Shown here: positions 1 to 8,800 of the stretch, piece after piece
Layout of the letters: each line of letters opens with the position of its first letter
Numbering within the stretch: position 1 is the stretch's first letter
Source of the DNA: Microvirga sp052115485
Lineage (GTDB): Bacteria > Pseudomonadota > Alphaproteobacteria > Rhizobiales > Beijerinckiaceae
Length of the DNA stretch: 64,000 nucleotides
NCBI RefSeq assembly: GCF_052115485.1
Contig: NZ_JBFRGU010000004.1
Coordinates: 248,001-312,000 of the forward strand
Reading direction: 5' to 3'
Notes under the pieces: generated by a model
The model's database searches: none
The model's input: only the letters and a program-made list of their open reading frames with translations
Told to the model about the DNA's origin: nothing
Translations under genes and position numbers: made by a program

Positions 1-1410
1 GCTGGAGTTGGCCCTTAGAGTGTCTAGTTCCTTTTGCCACTCTGGTCTTGCTGAAGAATGGGGATTTGCCTTGATCGTCTCTTCCAGCTCTCTGATTGCT
101 GGTGCAATTCCCGTAGCAAGGACATTGGCAAGACCATTCTTGATGGCCTCGGCAGTCACCAAGTCATGACTGGCAAGAGCCTTCGAATAGGCTCCCATTT
201 GCTCTGAGAGGTGCTTTCCAAAGTCAGGCGATGCGAACGAATCACTACGATACGCCGCAGCTGCGGCACCGTGGATACCGAACTCATTTCTAAGGTCATT
301 AAATGCCACGGCCGTGTAGGCTTCGTTGCGTAGCATAACCGAGAGGTTGAGATAGTTTTGCAGCGAGTCGTTGTGTACGCGGACCCCGCCGGCGATATAA
401 GTGTGAAGCTCTTCGACTTCGAAATTATAAGTCCGCCAGCCGCGGCGGATCTCGGGCTTGAGCGCGTTTCCGCCGTCGGTGACATAAGCGAATTCTTCGG
501 CTTCTTCGTAGAGATGACGCGTCTCGGCGGAATAGGCGATCCTTTCTGCCGTTACGGATTGAAGCGTCCCATCCTCGAGAACGATCTTTCCACCACGCGC
601 GATGAGATCATCTGCTCTCTCGAACTTACCAAATTCGTTCAGCAAGAGATGGCCAGGAGTCAGGACAAGGCCAATTGAAGTAATTAGCCATTCGGTTGTT
701 ATGTTAGTAAAAATTCGTATTACAGTTTTATTTTCGAATTTATTCGAAATTGGGTGAAAAGAATTTACAATATCGCCAACTTGGATTTCATTAATGGGCT
801 TTGATAATCCGCCCGCGAGACTAATTTGTGTATTAGAAGGGAAGCAATTGTGTTTTTCTGTTACTGTATGATCATTAGCTATTCTATTAATTACAGAAAT
901 ATTATTCTTTAAAACGTTCTGAATTTGCACGGTGAGCTTTAATTTAGCGTCTAGAGAATTTAGCCTTGGATCGTCCACTGAGATAGACAGCAATCCCGCT
1001 TTAGCCAAAATTCCATTTGCGGCCATAATGTGGTCTAAGGTTATATTTTCATAATTTTGTCTGAGAAAATCTGCGATAAAGGGACCTGTAAAATTGTTTA
1101 ACTGATCTTTAAAAGTATCGTTATACGTATCTATCGTATTTTGAATTGGGTTTTTACTAATAAATGCAGTCCCAATTTGTAAATTTTCCAGCCATCCTGT
1201 GGCAACTAACGATGCGGGCCCCCAATTTAGAGACAGGTTGGTCGACAGAATAGAATGCTTAAGTGTATTTTGATACGTTTCTGGAAGCCCAAATTCTTCT
1301 CGTGTTTTTGTGGCGAGATCAGCGTATTTACTATCCTGTCTCCCAACAATTCCTGATAAACCCAATGCATCGATCGCACGTGCTAGTCCGCTCATGTCTT
1401 TATCGGCCAT
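1..1410 (-). CDS. Hint (intein-like) domain protein, partial
   Basis: An uninterrupted 470-codon frame starts at the ATG at 1410 and is still open at the window edge, so the C-terminus is missing. Residues 189-347 carry all the Hint hallmarks: Cys189 in CFPSNTQISL, the block around GDIV, a block B TPGH, and a C-terminal end HTYIAGGVRVHND with His346-Asn347. This is known chemistry for self-cleavage or splicing in inteins, bacterial intein-like domains and pretoxin-HINT proteins. The N-terminal 188 residues and the roughly 120 residues after the Hint match no family I recognise. The start overlaps the stop of the upstream membrane-protein gene, so the two are probably translationally coupled. 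No signal peptide is visible. The part before about position 690 on the plus strand has ordinary GC, while the N-terminal half is AT-rich. A polymorphic toxin is possible but not proven. Confidence 0.8.
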   Translation of the reverse strand, partial: MADKDMSGLARAIDALGLSGIVGRQDSKYADLATKTREEFGLPETYQNTLKHSILSTNLSLNWGPASLVATGWLENLQIGTAFISKNPIQNTIDTYNDTFKDQLNNFTGPFIADFLRQNYENITLDHIMAANGILAKAGLLSISVDDPRLNSLDAKLKLTVQIQNVLKNNISVINRIANDHTVTEKHNCFPSNTQISLAGGLSKPINEIQVGDIVNSFHPISNKFENKTVIRIFTNITTEWLITSIGLVLTPGHLLLNEFGKFERADDLIARGGKIVLEDGTLQSVTAERIAYSAETRHLYEEAEEFAYVTDGGNALKPEIRRGWRTYNFEVEELHTYIAGGVRVHNDSLQNYLNLSVMLRNEAYTAVAFNDLRNEFGIHGAAAAAYRSDSFASPDFGKHLSEQMGAYSKALASHDLVTAEAIKNGLANVLATGIAPAIRELEETIKANPHSSARPEWQKELDTLRANSS

Positions 1411-1888
1411 TTTTCACTCCTTGATGGCACTTCGTTTCAATATGAAACGTCTTGCTCGATACATCGAACGCAAAGCAGGAATCGACATCTTCATTTTTAA
1501 TGCATAATGAATTCTCGATTTGAGCTGAAAAAAGCGAAGGGCTAATAAGATCAGCTTTGATGAGAGAGTTATTATATCTCACTATGGTCCATGCGGTATC
1601 GACTCTGTCAACGTTATGTCTCAATATTTTATTCAATTTTTCTTTAGGTATTCTGGTCACCCTTTCCATTTCTATACCCGGAAATACGAGGCAAACCTCA
1701 TAGGCGCCGTTGGAAGTTAGCTCTTTGAACGATATTGATCTTTTTTCTTGAAATATTGGATCATATGAAAGAATTGGCCCGCGAATATAAATTAGTAGGT
1801 TTATTATATTTACTAAGATAAATAAGCAGAAAATGATGAAGCATGCATAAAGAGAGCGCCGCAATATTTTATAGGCGATGTTTAGCAT
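1400..1888 (-). CDS. membrane-anchored hypothetical protein (162 aa)
   Basis: Unrecognised protein. A positively charged N-terminus (KILRR) is followed by one strong hydrophobic helix at about residues 13-36, then a polar domain of about 125 residues containing four cysteines (CLVF, SLCIK, DSCF, TKCHQ). This suggests a single-pass inner-membrane protein with a periplasmic domain. It starts one base after the stop of the 88-residue membrane-protein gene and overlaps the start of the Hint protein gene, so it is an internal member of the same operon. It is strongly AT-rich compared with the rest of the window. It could be an accessory, immunity or export factor for the Hint protein, but nothing in the sequence proves a role. 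Confidence 0.65.
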   Translation of the reverse strand: MLNIAYKILRRSLYACFIIFCLFILVNIINLLIYIRGPILSYDPIFQEKRSISFKELTSNGAYEVCLVFPGIEMERVTRIPKEKLNKILRHNVDRVDTAWTIVRYNNSLIKADLISPSLFSAQIENSLCIKNEDVDSCFAFDVSSKTFHIETKCHQGVKNGR

Positions 1889-1889
1889 T

Positions 1890-2156
1890 TCAAAGATGCC
1901 TTTTTAATCCGAAAAATTTTGTGATAAAAAAACCTATAAACTGAATCGCCATATATAAAATAATAGTCAATACAAAATATTTAAATAGTATTATTATAAC
2001 TAATGGAAATATTGAATCAATATCATCATAACTCACGCAGAAAAAATTTCTGCAATAAGTTTTATAACCTCTGAAGTTCATCAAGTATGCGAAATCAATC
2101 ACAGTTAGCGCCGATACTAGAGCTGCCAGCCAAATGCGTTTATGAGCTTTGTTCAT
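1890..2156 (-). CDS. small multi-pass membrane protein (88 aa)
   Basis: Unrecognised 88-residue protein with a basic N-terminus (NKAHKRIW), one hydrophobic helix near residues 9-26, a short loop holding two cysteines, and a long hydrophobic stretch near residues 50-82 that could form one or two helices. It overlaps the end of the upstream secreted-protein gene by 17 bases and is followed immediately by the 162-residue gene, which supports cotranscription. It is AT-rich and has no recognisable catalytic motif. The frame, its position and its membrane character support a real gene; the function is unknown. Confidence 0.6.
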   Translation of the reverse strand: MNKAHKRIWLAALVSALTVIDFAYLMNFRGYKTYCRNFFCVSYDDIDSIFPLVIIILFKYFVLTIILYMAIQFIGFFITKFFGLKRHL

Positions 2157-2433
2157 TCAAAAAATCCTTATTTGTTAAGTTACCTCGGCAAAAGGCCTCT
2201 TGCATTCCGAGTAGAGCGTTCATTTGAGGAATCCCATGGTTATCCATCGCACGGTCCAGCGGTTCGTGGCCCAGCGTAGGCGCTTCGAACGGCCCCTCAA
2301 TCGGGTAGATCGGCTCGAGCACCGAAGGCTGCGTTCCACAGACCTGATCGAGCTCGGCCGCCTTCCCGAAGGCGGTCGAGAGAAGCAGGATTATAAAGGC
2401 GCCACTGAGCGTTTGCATCAGGCGTATAATCAT
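2140..2433 (-). CDS. small exported hypothetical protein
   Basis: I chose the ATG at 2433 because AGGA lies six bases before it and because it gives a clean signal peptide (MIIRLMQ, then a hydrophobic core ending FGKAA). The open frame also allows a GTG at 2475 that overlaps the protease stop. The mature part is only about 75 residues, with two cysteines and no known motif. Its place directly after a serralysin-type protease gene recalls the small periplasmic inhibitors (Inh) that follow such proteases in other bacteria. However, it is shorter than those and I see no clear Inh sequence, so that role is only a guess. Confidence 0.6.
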   Translation of the reverse strand: MIIRLMQTLSGAFIILLLSTAFGKAAELDQVCGTQPSVLEPIYPIEGPFEAPTLGHEPLDRAMDNHGIPQMNALLGMQEAFCRGNLTNKDFLNEQSS

Positions 2434-2471
2434 TCCATTTCCTGTCAGAACGCTGTTCACGAGGATCACCT

Positions 2472-3704
2472 TCACAACAAAAATTGATCCGCGCGCGACG
2501 CAACGGCACGGATCGCAAAGTCTGCGGTTCCGTTTCCGTCAGAATCGAAGCGAAGCTCTCCGAGCGAGGAATTGAAGTAGAATTGCGCAAATTTTGTTGC
2601 AGTCAGGATCGAGTCGGCGCCTGCGTTTCCGAGAAACTTCAAGCCGAGCCCGCGCAGATCGATCCGGTCGCCGGGCGTGAAATCGATGATCGCATCTGGA
2701 CGATCAAGCGTTCCCATCTCCGAGAAACTCTTGAACACAAACCGATCCTTGCCCGGTCCCCCATAGAGCGTATCCGCACCAGCGCCACCGATTATGGTAT
2801 CGTTACCCTTGCCGCCTCGAATCGTGTTGTCGAGTTCATTCCCGACAATCGTATCGCTGAACTTCGACCCAACCGCGTTCTCGATCTCCGTGAAATGCCC
2901 AAGCCAAGTCTGCCCCGCGCTCAGAATTGACGCCGCCTTCTTGCCGATCCAGTTCCAGGAACCGTCATTCATATCGATATGAGCCTTGGCCTTTGCGCCG
3001 GCTGCAGAAATCGTGTCGATCCCGCCGCCATCCCAAATCAACTTTGTGGTTCCAAGCTTGTACGTATTGTCGCCGAGCTTCTTTTTTGCCGGCCCATAGA
3101 TCGCCTGGATCGCCGCCGTATCGAGAACCCCGAGTTTGGTGCCCGACCCTTTGTAGGGTGATGGTCCCCACAGGTTCTGCGACATGACCGATGTCTCAAG
3201 CTCACCGGGTTTGAAACCCTTCTTGCCGACGAAGGGATGTGTCAGTCCCAGGCTATGGCCAACCTCATGGGTCGCGGTTATTTGCCCCAACGGTGTGCGA
3301 ATGAAATCATCCGTATCGAGCCAGATATCGGCTGGCTTCAGCTTATTGCGGTCAAAGGTGTAGGTCAGCCCGCCCGCATAACCGTCAATTCTATAGGGCA
3401 TCCGATGCTGGCCAAACATGAGGTCGGCATCCTGTGCATCCGATTTGACGAATGTGATGTTGGCAACGGAAGACCAAGCCTTCAGCGCCCTTTCAATCAC
3501 GCGCTTCTCAGCAGCTGTGTAGCGTTTGAACGATGGGCCCGGGTCGATAATGATGTCAGACCGCAGATCCTCTGACACCGACGTCATGAAGTTGTAGGTG
3601 ATGACAACGCCATCTCCATCCTTCGCATTGGGATAAGCGCGCTTGTTCTCGAAGATTGAGTAATCTTTGCGCAGTGTCTCGATAAAGTAGGGAAATTGGG
3701 CCAT
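2472..3704 (-). CDS. serralysin-type zinc metalloprotease (M10B, RTX)
   Basis: A 410-residue secreted endopeptidase of the serralysin family. The catalytic zinc site is HEVGHSLGLTH (His146, Glu147, His150, His156), followed by a Met-turn around Met174 (SVMSQ). DTAAIQAIYG near residue 195 is also typical of the family. Glycine-rich calcium-binding nonapeptides (GGKGNDTIIGG, GGAGADTLYGG, GGPGKDRFVF) occupy about residues 289-325. There is no N-terminal signal peptide, as expected for export by a type I secretion system that reads a C-terminal signal. No type I ABC/MFP pair is in the window, so the exporter must be elsewhere. It lies 26 bases downstream of the RTX gene and overlaps the next reading frame, which points to one operon. 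Confidence 0.92.
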   Translation of the reverse strand: MAQFPYFIETLRKDYSIFENKRAYPNAKDGDGVVITYNFMTSVSEDLRSDIIIDPGPSFKRYTAAEKRVIERALKAWSSVANITFVKSDAQDADLMFGQHRMPYRIDGYAGGLTYTFDRNKLKPADIWLDTDDFIRTPLGQITATHEVGHSLGLTHPFVGKKGFKPGELETSVMSQNLWGPSPYKGSGTKLGVLDTAAIQAIYGPAKKKLGDNTYKLGTTKLIWDGGGIDTISAAGAKAKAHIDMNDGSWNWIGKKAASILSAGQTWLGHFTEIENAVGSKFSDTIVGNELDNTIRGGKGNDTIIGGAGADTLYGGPGKDRFVFKSFSEMGTLDRPDAIIDFTPGDRIDLRGLGLKFLGNAGADSILTATKFAQFYFNSSLGELRFDSDGNGTADFAIRAVASRADQFLL

Positions 3705-3706
3705 AG

Positions 3707-3736
3707 TCAGATTTCTTAGATTCAGATTTCTTAGAT
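3707..3736. repeat. perfect 15-bp tandem duplication at RTX stop codon
   Basis: The unit TCAGATTTCTTAGAT occurs twice back to back (3707-3721 and 3722-3736). It covers the end of the RTX gene and nearly all of the spacer before the protease start. The RTX stop codon lies in the right-hand copy. This looks like a recent slippage duplication. Confidence 0.9.
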
Positions 3737-5560
3737 GACGAAAAAGTCTTTGTGGCTCAAGGTTTTGAGCTTTTTGGGAAGGACCGCGATCTTGACGAGA
3801 CCGCCTGGATCAGAACCGTTCGGGTCATAAAACAGTGCACCCTTTTTCGGGTCGTAGATGAGGCGGTCGCTCTTGTCGTGTGCGGCCGTCCCTTTCCAGA
3901 ACATCGCCTTCTTGAGTTGGACAGGCGCATCGGGGGATCCGGCCTTGCCCAGTCCCTTGAAGATCTTTTTGTCCAGATAGATGCTGTCGTATTTCACGTT
4001 GAAGTCGGTGATGGTATCGATGTTCTTGCGTGCCTTGGGCTTTGTATCGAAGACGAAAACGTCCTCGCCCTCACCACCCGTCAGCGTATCGTTGCCGGCT
4101 TTCCCGTAGATCTTGTCGCGCCCTTCACCGCCCGACAGTTTGTCCTTGCCGGGGCCGCCAACCAGCGTGTTGTCCCCTCTGGATCCCGCTCCGGATCCTC
4201 CAGCTCCAGTTCCGACACCGTCACTCCCGACGCCGCCCAGGACGGTTTCATCGGTGACGTCCTCAATCGTTATTGTGAAAATCTGATCGAAGTGGCTGCC
4301 ATCCGGCGCCTTCGCACGGACCGTGATGTTGTGGGACCGCTGCTGCTCGAAATCGAGCTTGATGCCGCTTGCAACAACAAGCCGGTCACCCCGAATAGCA
4401 AAGCGATGGCCCGCGTCATCGACGAGCGAATAGGTGAAGGAATCCCCAGCCCCAGTGACGCTTGCCGTCAGCAAGCCGATGACCGTGCCGTCCTGAGCCA
4501 GCTCGGGAATACTGGCATGGCTTAAACTCAGCTTTGGTGGGCTTGTTTCGACAACTTGCTCGATCACGATTGTCGAGGTGGCCTTACGTCCACCCTCATC
4601 CACCAGCGTAATCGACACCTGCTGTTGTCTGCTTGCCTCAGGCGGAGTGTCATCCATCGTAAAAGTCAGAGCCCTCACGATCTCCTGAACACGTTCAGGC
4701 GTTCCGTTCGGCCCGAATGCGATGCTCATGCCGATATCGCCGGCATCCCAGAGCATTCCGACCTCGACGCCTGCTACTTTAACGATACTGCCGGCGACAT
4801 AACCGGACACAAGTTCAACTGAGCCTGAAACCTCAATGCCTAATCGTCCCGTGGCGTTCACCCCACGCGGGGCGAGCACTGTCAGCAGGCTTAAAGCACT
4901 ATCGTCGTCAGTGAGTATCGCATTTCGGCCGACATCGACGAAGACAACCTGGCTCGCAACGGCCGTTATGCGGTCGCCATCAAGCTGGAATACCTTCGGC
5001 GCAAGATTTTGGTATGTACCCGACGCATCAATGATCGTGTCGATGCCTTGCCGATGCAACGCCTTCCGCTCGCCCAAGGTGAACGTGAGGCCAAGAGCCT
5101 CCAGCGTATCATTCTGGCTCTCAATTCCCCCCGCAAGAAGGGCGGTTGCCCTTGCAACATCGTCTCCCCCTGCAATCGTGAGAACGGCATTGTCTGTCGC
5201 CAGGGAAATCCGACTAAATCCGGAGACGATCTTTCCAGTGAAGTCAAATACCTCACCTTGGAGGACAAGCTCGTTCCAAGTGATGGCCGATTTGTCACCA
5301 CCTTCGAAAGTCTTGATGGCCGCGAAACGCTCCTCATTCAGAATGATTTTATCGTGCTGATCAGATCCGCGAACGATTTCAATACTGCTGAAGACACTGG
5401 GGGCGGTCAGATCGAAGGTCCCGCCACCGACGAGAAGGAGAACATCATCTCCTGCGCCGCCCTCAAGCGTTGCATTCGCGAGATCCTCAGCGCGCACTTC
5501 CAGCGGCGCCGCCATGGGGAATAGGGGTGGCGTATCGTAACGTGCAAAATTCGAGAGCAT
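3731..5560 (-). CDS. RTX calcium-binding protein with cadherin-like domain
   Basis: A 609-residue acidic protein. The N-terminal half is a repetitive beta-rich region beginning with GGAGDDVLLLVGGG. A cadherin-like module covers about residues 340-445 (KLSLSHASIPELAQDGTVIG, DFEQQRSHNITVRA). A Gly/Ser linker is followed by hemolysin-type repeats (GGPGKDKLSGGEGRDKIYG, GGEGEDVFVFD) at about 465-510. The C-terminal block ends LPKKLKTLSHKDFFVI, a typical type I secretion tail. It is probably an exported adhesin or matrix protein. The start is uncertain: ATG 5560 has no good ribosome-binding site, and ATG 5515 is an in-frame alternative. It leads the operon that includes the serralysin gene. A decayed relative of its C-terminus lies at 38985-39251. 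Confidence 0.85.
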   Translation of the reverse strand: MLSNFARYDTPPLFPMAAPLEVRAEDLANATLEGGAGDDVLLLVGGGTFDLTAPSVFSSIEIVRGSDQHDKIILNEERFAAIKTFEGGDKSAITWNELVLQGEVFDFTGKIVSGFSRISLATDNAVLTIAGGDDVARATALLAGGIESQNDTLEALGLTFTLGERKALHRQGIDTIIDASGTYQNLAPKVFQLDGDRITAVASQVVFVDVGRNAILTDDDSALSLLTVLAPRGVNATGRLGIEVSGSVELVSGYVAGSIVKVAGVEVGMLWDAGDIGMSIAFGPNGTPERVQEIVRALTFTMDDTPPEASRQQQVSITLVDEGGRKATSTIVIEQVVETSPPKLSLSHASIPELAQDGTVIGLLTASVTGAGDSFTYSLVDDAGHRFAIRGDRLVVASGIKLDFEQQRSHNITVRAKAPDGSHFDQIFTITIEDVTDETVLGGVGSDGVGTGAGGSGAGSRGDNTLVGGPGKDKLSGGEGRDKIYGKAGNDTLTGGEGEDVFVFDTKPKARKNIDTITDFNVKYDSIYLDKKIFKGLGKAGSPDAPVQLKKAMFWKGTAAHDKSDRLIYDPKKGALFYDPNGSDPGGLVKIAVLPKKLKTLSHKDFFVI

Positions 5561-5579
5561 TGCAACGTGTTATTGCAAT
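5559..5579. promoter_or_regulatory. inverted repeat at RTX operon start
   Basis: ATTGCAA, seven bases, then TTGCAAT forms a perfect 7-7-7 inverted repeat directly at the annotated RTX start codon. This is a plausible operator for the RTX-protease operon. It also means that translation may start further in, at 5515. The cognate regulator is unknown. Confidence 0.4.
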
Positions 5580-5746
5580 TCTCGTTGACAGGAAACTATT
5601 CATTTAGAGAGGAGCCTTCCCGCTCTGCAAGGGCTCGCAAAAATCTCGACGATGCCCCAGCTAAGACTCGCTCCCGAGCAGGTCAAAAACGGGGACGATA
5701 CTTCCCTGTTGAATGAGAACAGGCGCAATATCGCTGCGCAGAAAAC

Positions 5747-5822
5747 AAAAAGGCGACGCCGGAGCGCCGCCCTTATTTGGTGCAGACTAGCTGCTTGTTA
5801 ACAGCCAGACCACGATCTCTGA
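5747..5822 (-). ncRNA. tracrRNA for type II-C Cas9
   Basis: On the minus strand, an anti-repeat at 5820-5797 pairs with the crRNA repeat. Thirteen consecutive bases of the repeat (GACCACGATCTCT) are matched exactly, and the pairing extends to 17 with two G-U wobbles before a bulge and a closing GUU. Next comes a small GCAG/CTGC hairpin (5794-5782) and the AATAAGG element that is common after the nexus in II-C tracrRNAs. The end is an 8-bp GC stem with a UCCG loop (5771-5752) followed by five U (5751-5747), a rho-independent terminator. A promoter is visible at TTGACC (5855-5850) and TGTTAGTTT (-10 at 5833-5828), 16 bases apart, giving a start near 5822. The transcript is about 75 nt, divergent from cas9. 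Confidence 0.85.
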
Positions 5823-5837
5823 TGCCTAAACTAACAG

Positions 5838-5866
5838 TTGAATTGCTTAGGTCAATCGGATTTTAT
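5838..5866 (+). promoter_or_regulatory. predicted cas9 promoter
   Basis: TTGAAT (5838-5843), a 17-base spacer, then TTTTAT (5861-5866) fits a housekeeping promoter and leaves a leader of about 18 bases before cas9. It overlaps the predicted tracrRNA promoter on the opposite strand (5855-5828), so the two would compete for RNA polymerase. Confidence 0.5.
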
Positions 5867-5884
5867 TCTGCGGGATAAAATCCG
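5857..5884. promoter_or_regulatory. inverted repeat over cas9 -10 and leader
   Basis: CGGATTTTAT (5857-5866) and ATAAAATCCG (5875-5884) are perfect 10-bp arms with an 8-base gap. The left arm contains the predicted cas9 -10 box and the right arm ends at the ribosome-binding site GGAGGG. It could be a repressor operator or, in RNA, a stem next to the ribosome-binding site. Confidence 0.5.
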
Positions 5885-5890
5885 GAGGGA

Positions 5891-8800
5891 ATGATGGACT
5901 GGCGGCTTGGAATCGACCTTGGCGCAACCTCGCTCGGATGGTGCGGGCTCCGCCTCGACGGGAATGGGCAACCTTCGGCCATTATCGGGGCAGGTTCCCG
6001 GATTTATAGCGATGGGCGCGATCTGAAGTCCGGCGCTTCCCTGGCAGTTGATCGGCGCGATGCTCGGGCAGCGCGGCGGCGGCGGGATCGGTTCAAGCAA
6101 CGTCAGGCGGCGCTCATCAAGCACCTTACGAAAGGCGGGTTGTTTCCAGCAGATGGCGCCGAGCGTAGGCTGCTTGAGGGCCTAGATCCCTTCGAGTTGC
6201 GAGCGCGCGCACTGGTTGAGCCCCTGCCCCTCTATCACATCGGCCGGGCCTTCTTTCATCTCAATCAGAGACGAGGCTTCAAATCGAACCGCAAAGCAGA
6301 AAGGAAAGCGGACGATGAAGCCGGAAAGATTGCCGTCGGTATCGATCGGCTTCGAGTAGCGATCGAGGAAAGCGGAGCCCGCACCTTTGGCGAATTTCTG
6401 CATAACCGCCGAGGTGATGCAACGGATCGCAACCGTATTCCAAGCGTAAGAACCCGGCTGCGCCCTGAGACCGGGGACGGGGCAGAGGGTGACGGTTACG
6501 ACTTTTACCCGGGCCGGGCGCTTATCGAAGAAGAGTTCGATGCCATCTGGGAGGCTCAAACCCCGCACCATCCCGCAACGCTCACACATGAAGTGCACGA
6601 CCGGCTCTTCGAAATCGTCTTTCACCAGAGACCGCTCAAGGCCCCGGAAGTCGGAATCTGCATGTTGATTCCCGAGGAGAAGCGGCTTCCCAAAGCGCAC
6701 CCTCTCTTCCAGCAGCGCCGTCTGTTGGAAGAGCTGAATGCGCTGATGATAGTGCGCCCGGGCGAAAAAGCCGAACGTCTGAGGATGGACGAGCGCGAAC
6801 TTTTGTTCCTGAAACTGAAAGACAAGGCGAAGGTGAAATTTGAGACCCTTCGAAAGGTGCTCAAACTCGACCCCGAGGCACGCTTCAACAAGGAGAGCGA
6901 GAATCGGCTCGAACTCAAGGGCGATGAAGTTTCCGCGCTACTGGGCGACAAGAAACGCTTCGGTACACGATGGGCGCATCTTTCCGTCGAGGCGCAGTGG
7001 GAGGTCGTGAAGCGCCTGCTCGACGTCGAGACTGATAAAGACGATGCGGAGTTCCGCGGCTGGCTTGAAGCAACGCACGCTCTCTCGACGGATGAGGCGA
7101 GAGCGGTCGCCTCGACCGCAGCCAGACTACCACAAGGATGCGGACGTTTCGGCTCCACGGCCACGAGCCGCCTCATCGAAGCCTTACGTCACGAAACGGA
7201 AGATGGACGTGTCATCGTTTACAGCGAGGCCGTCGCACGGGCCGGACTCGGGCATCATAGCGATCGCCGGACCGGCGAGGTTCATGCCACCCTACCCTAT
7301 TACGGCGTCGCTCTCGAACAACACATCATGCCGGGTTCGGGCGAACCCTCGGATTCGGAGGAGATGCGCGTCGGACGGCTCACCAACCCGACGGTGCACA
7401 TCGGCCTCAACCAGCTTCGCCGCGTGGTGAACCGGCTTATCCGTGCTTACGGCCCTCCCAAGGAAATTGCCATTGAACTTGCCCGCGAATTGAAGCTCAC
7501 CGACGATGAGAAAAGGCAGCGCAACAAAGAGAACAACGATAACCGCGTCGCGGCTGAGAAGCGTTCCAAAAAGCTCATCGAAATCGGCCAGCCGGATACC
7601 GGCGGCAACCGCGCGCTTCTCAAGCTCTGGGAGGAACTGAACCGCGAGAACGCCTTGGACCGGCGTTGTATCTATACCGGAGAGCAGATCTCCGTCGACA
7701 TGCTCTTCTCTGGCGCGGTTGAGGTCGACCATATTCTCCCGTTCGAAACGACCCTGGACGATTCCAACGCCAACAAGATCGTCTGCCTGCGCGAGGCCAA
7801 CCGTTTCAAGAGCAAGCGCTCGCCTTACGAAACCTGGGGACACAGCCCGCAATGGGATGAGATTGGCGCCCGCGCCGCCCGCCTGCCGAAGAACAAGCGG
7901 TGGCGGTTCGAGCCGGATGCCATGGAGCGTTTTAGGGACGAGGGAGGTTTCCTCGCTCGCCACCTCGTCGACACCCAATATCTCTCGCGTCTTGCGCGCG
8001 AATACTTAACGGCACTCTATCCGGAACGAGGCGAGGGTTCGAGTCGCGTCTGGGTTTCGCCGGGCCGACTAACGGAAATGGTCCGCCGAAAGCTCGGACT
8101 CAACGAGTTACTGCCCGATCACAACTTCGCTGGCGGTGATGCCTCCAAGAACCGATTGGATCACCGCCACCACGCCATCGACGCGGCGGTTGTTGCCATC
8201 GTGGATCGGTCAATGCTGCAGGCTATCGCGCGCGCTTCAGGGCAGGATGGCAGCGAGGGGCGCGAACGCATCATCGTTCCCGAGCCGTGGCAGGGATTCC
8301 GTGACGACCTGCGCCGTGCCGTCAACGACATCGTTGTCAGTCATCGCGCCGATCACGGAACGGTTTCAAAATCCGGATTGTCAAAGGGTCGGGATATCAC
8401 TGCTGGACGGCTGCACAATGAGACCGCCTACGGCCTGACCGGCGAAACGGACGCGAAGGGCAACAGCATCGTCGTAACCCGAAAGTCTCTTGGGGGGCTA
8501 AGCCCTTCCGATCTCGACAACATTCGCGATGTGGAGCTTAAGGAGGCTCTGCGTGATTTCACGAAAGGGCGTCAGGGGAAAGATTTCGAAAAGGCCATCG
8601 TGGACTTCCCGCATCTCGGCCCCCTACAATTCCGCGGCATCCGTCGCGTGCGCGTGGTCGAGCCGCTGAAGGTCATCGAGATCAGAGATGCCTCCGGCCG
8701 CGCCTACAAAGGCTACAAGGGCGATTCCAATTATCGCTATGACGTGTGGGAACTGGCGGACGGCAAGTGGGTGCCGGAAGTCGTTTCGATGTTTGAGGCG

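Noticed and set aside
2140..2433. Serralysin inhibitor (Inh family)
   Set aside because: Position and signal peptide fit, but the mature part is too short and lacks a visible Inh-like pattern, so only a hypothetical call is given.
5561..5746. Possible second tracrRNA or leader sequence
   Set aside because: No additional complementarity to the repeat was found left of the tracrRNA terminator; only a small CCTGTT/AACAGG stem near 5705-5723 is seen.
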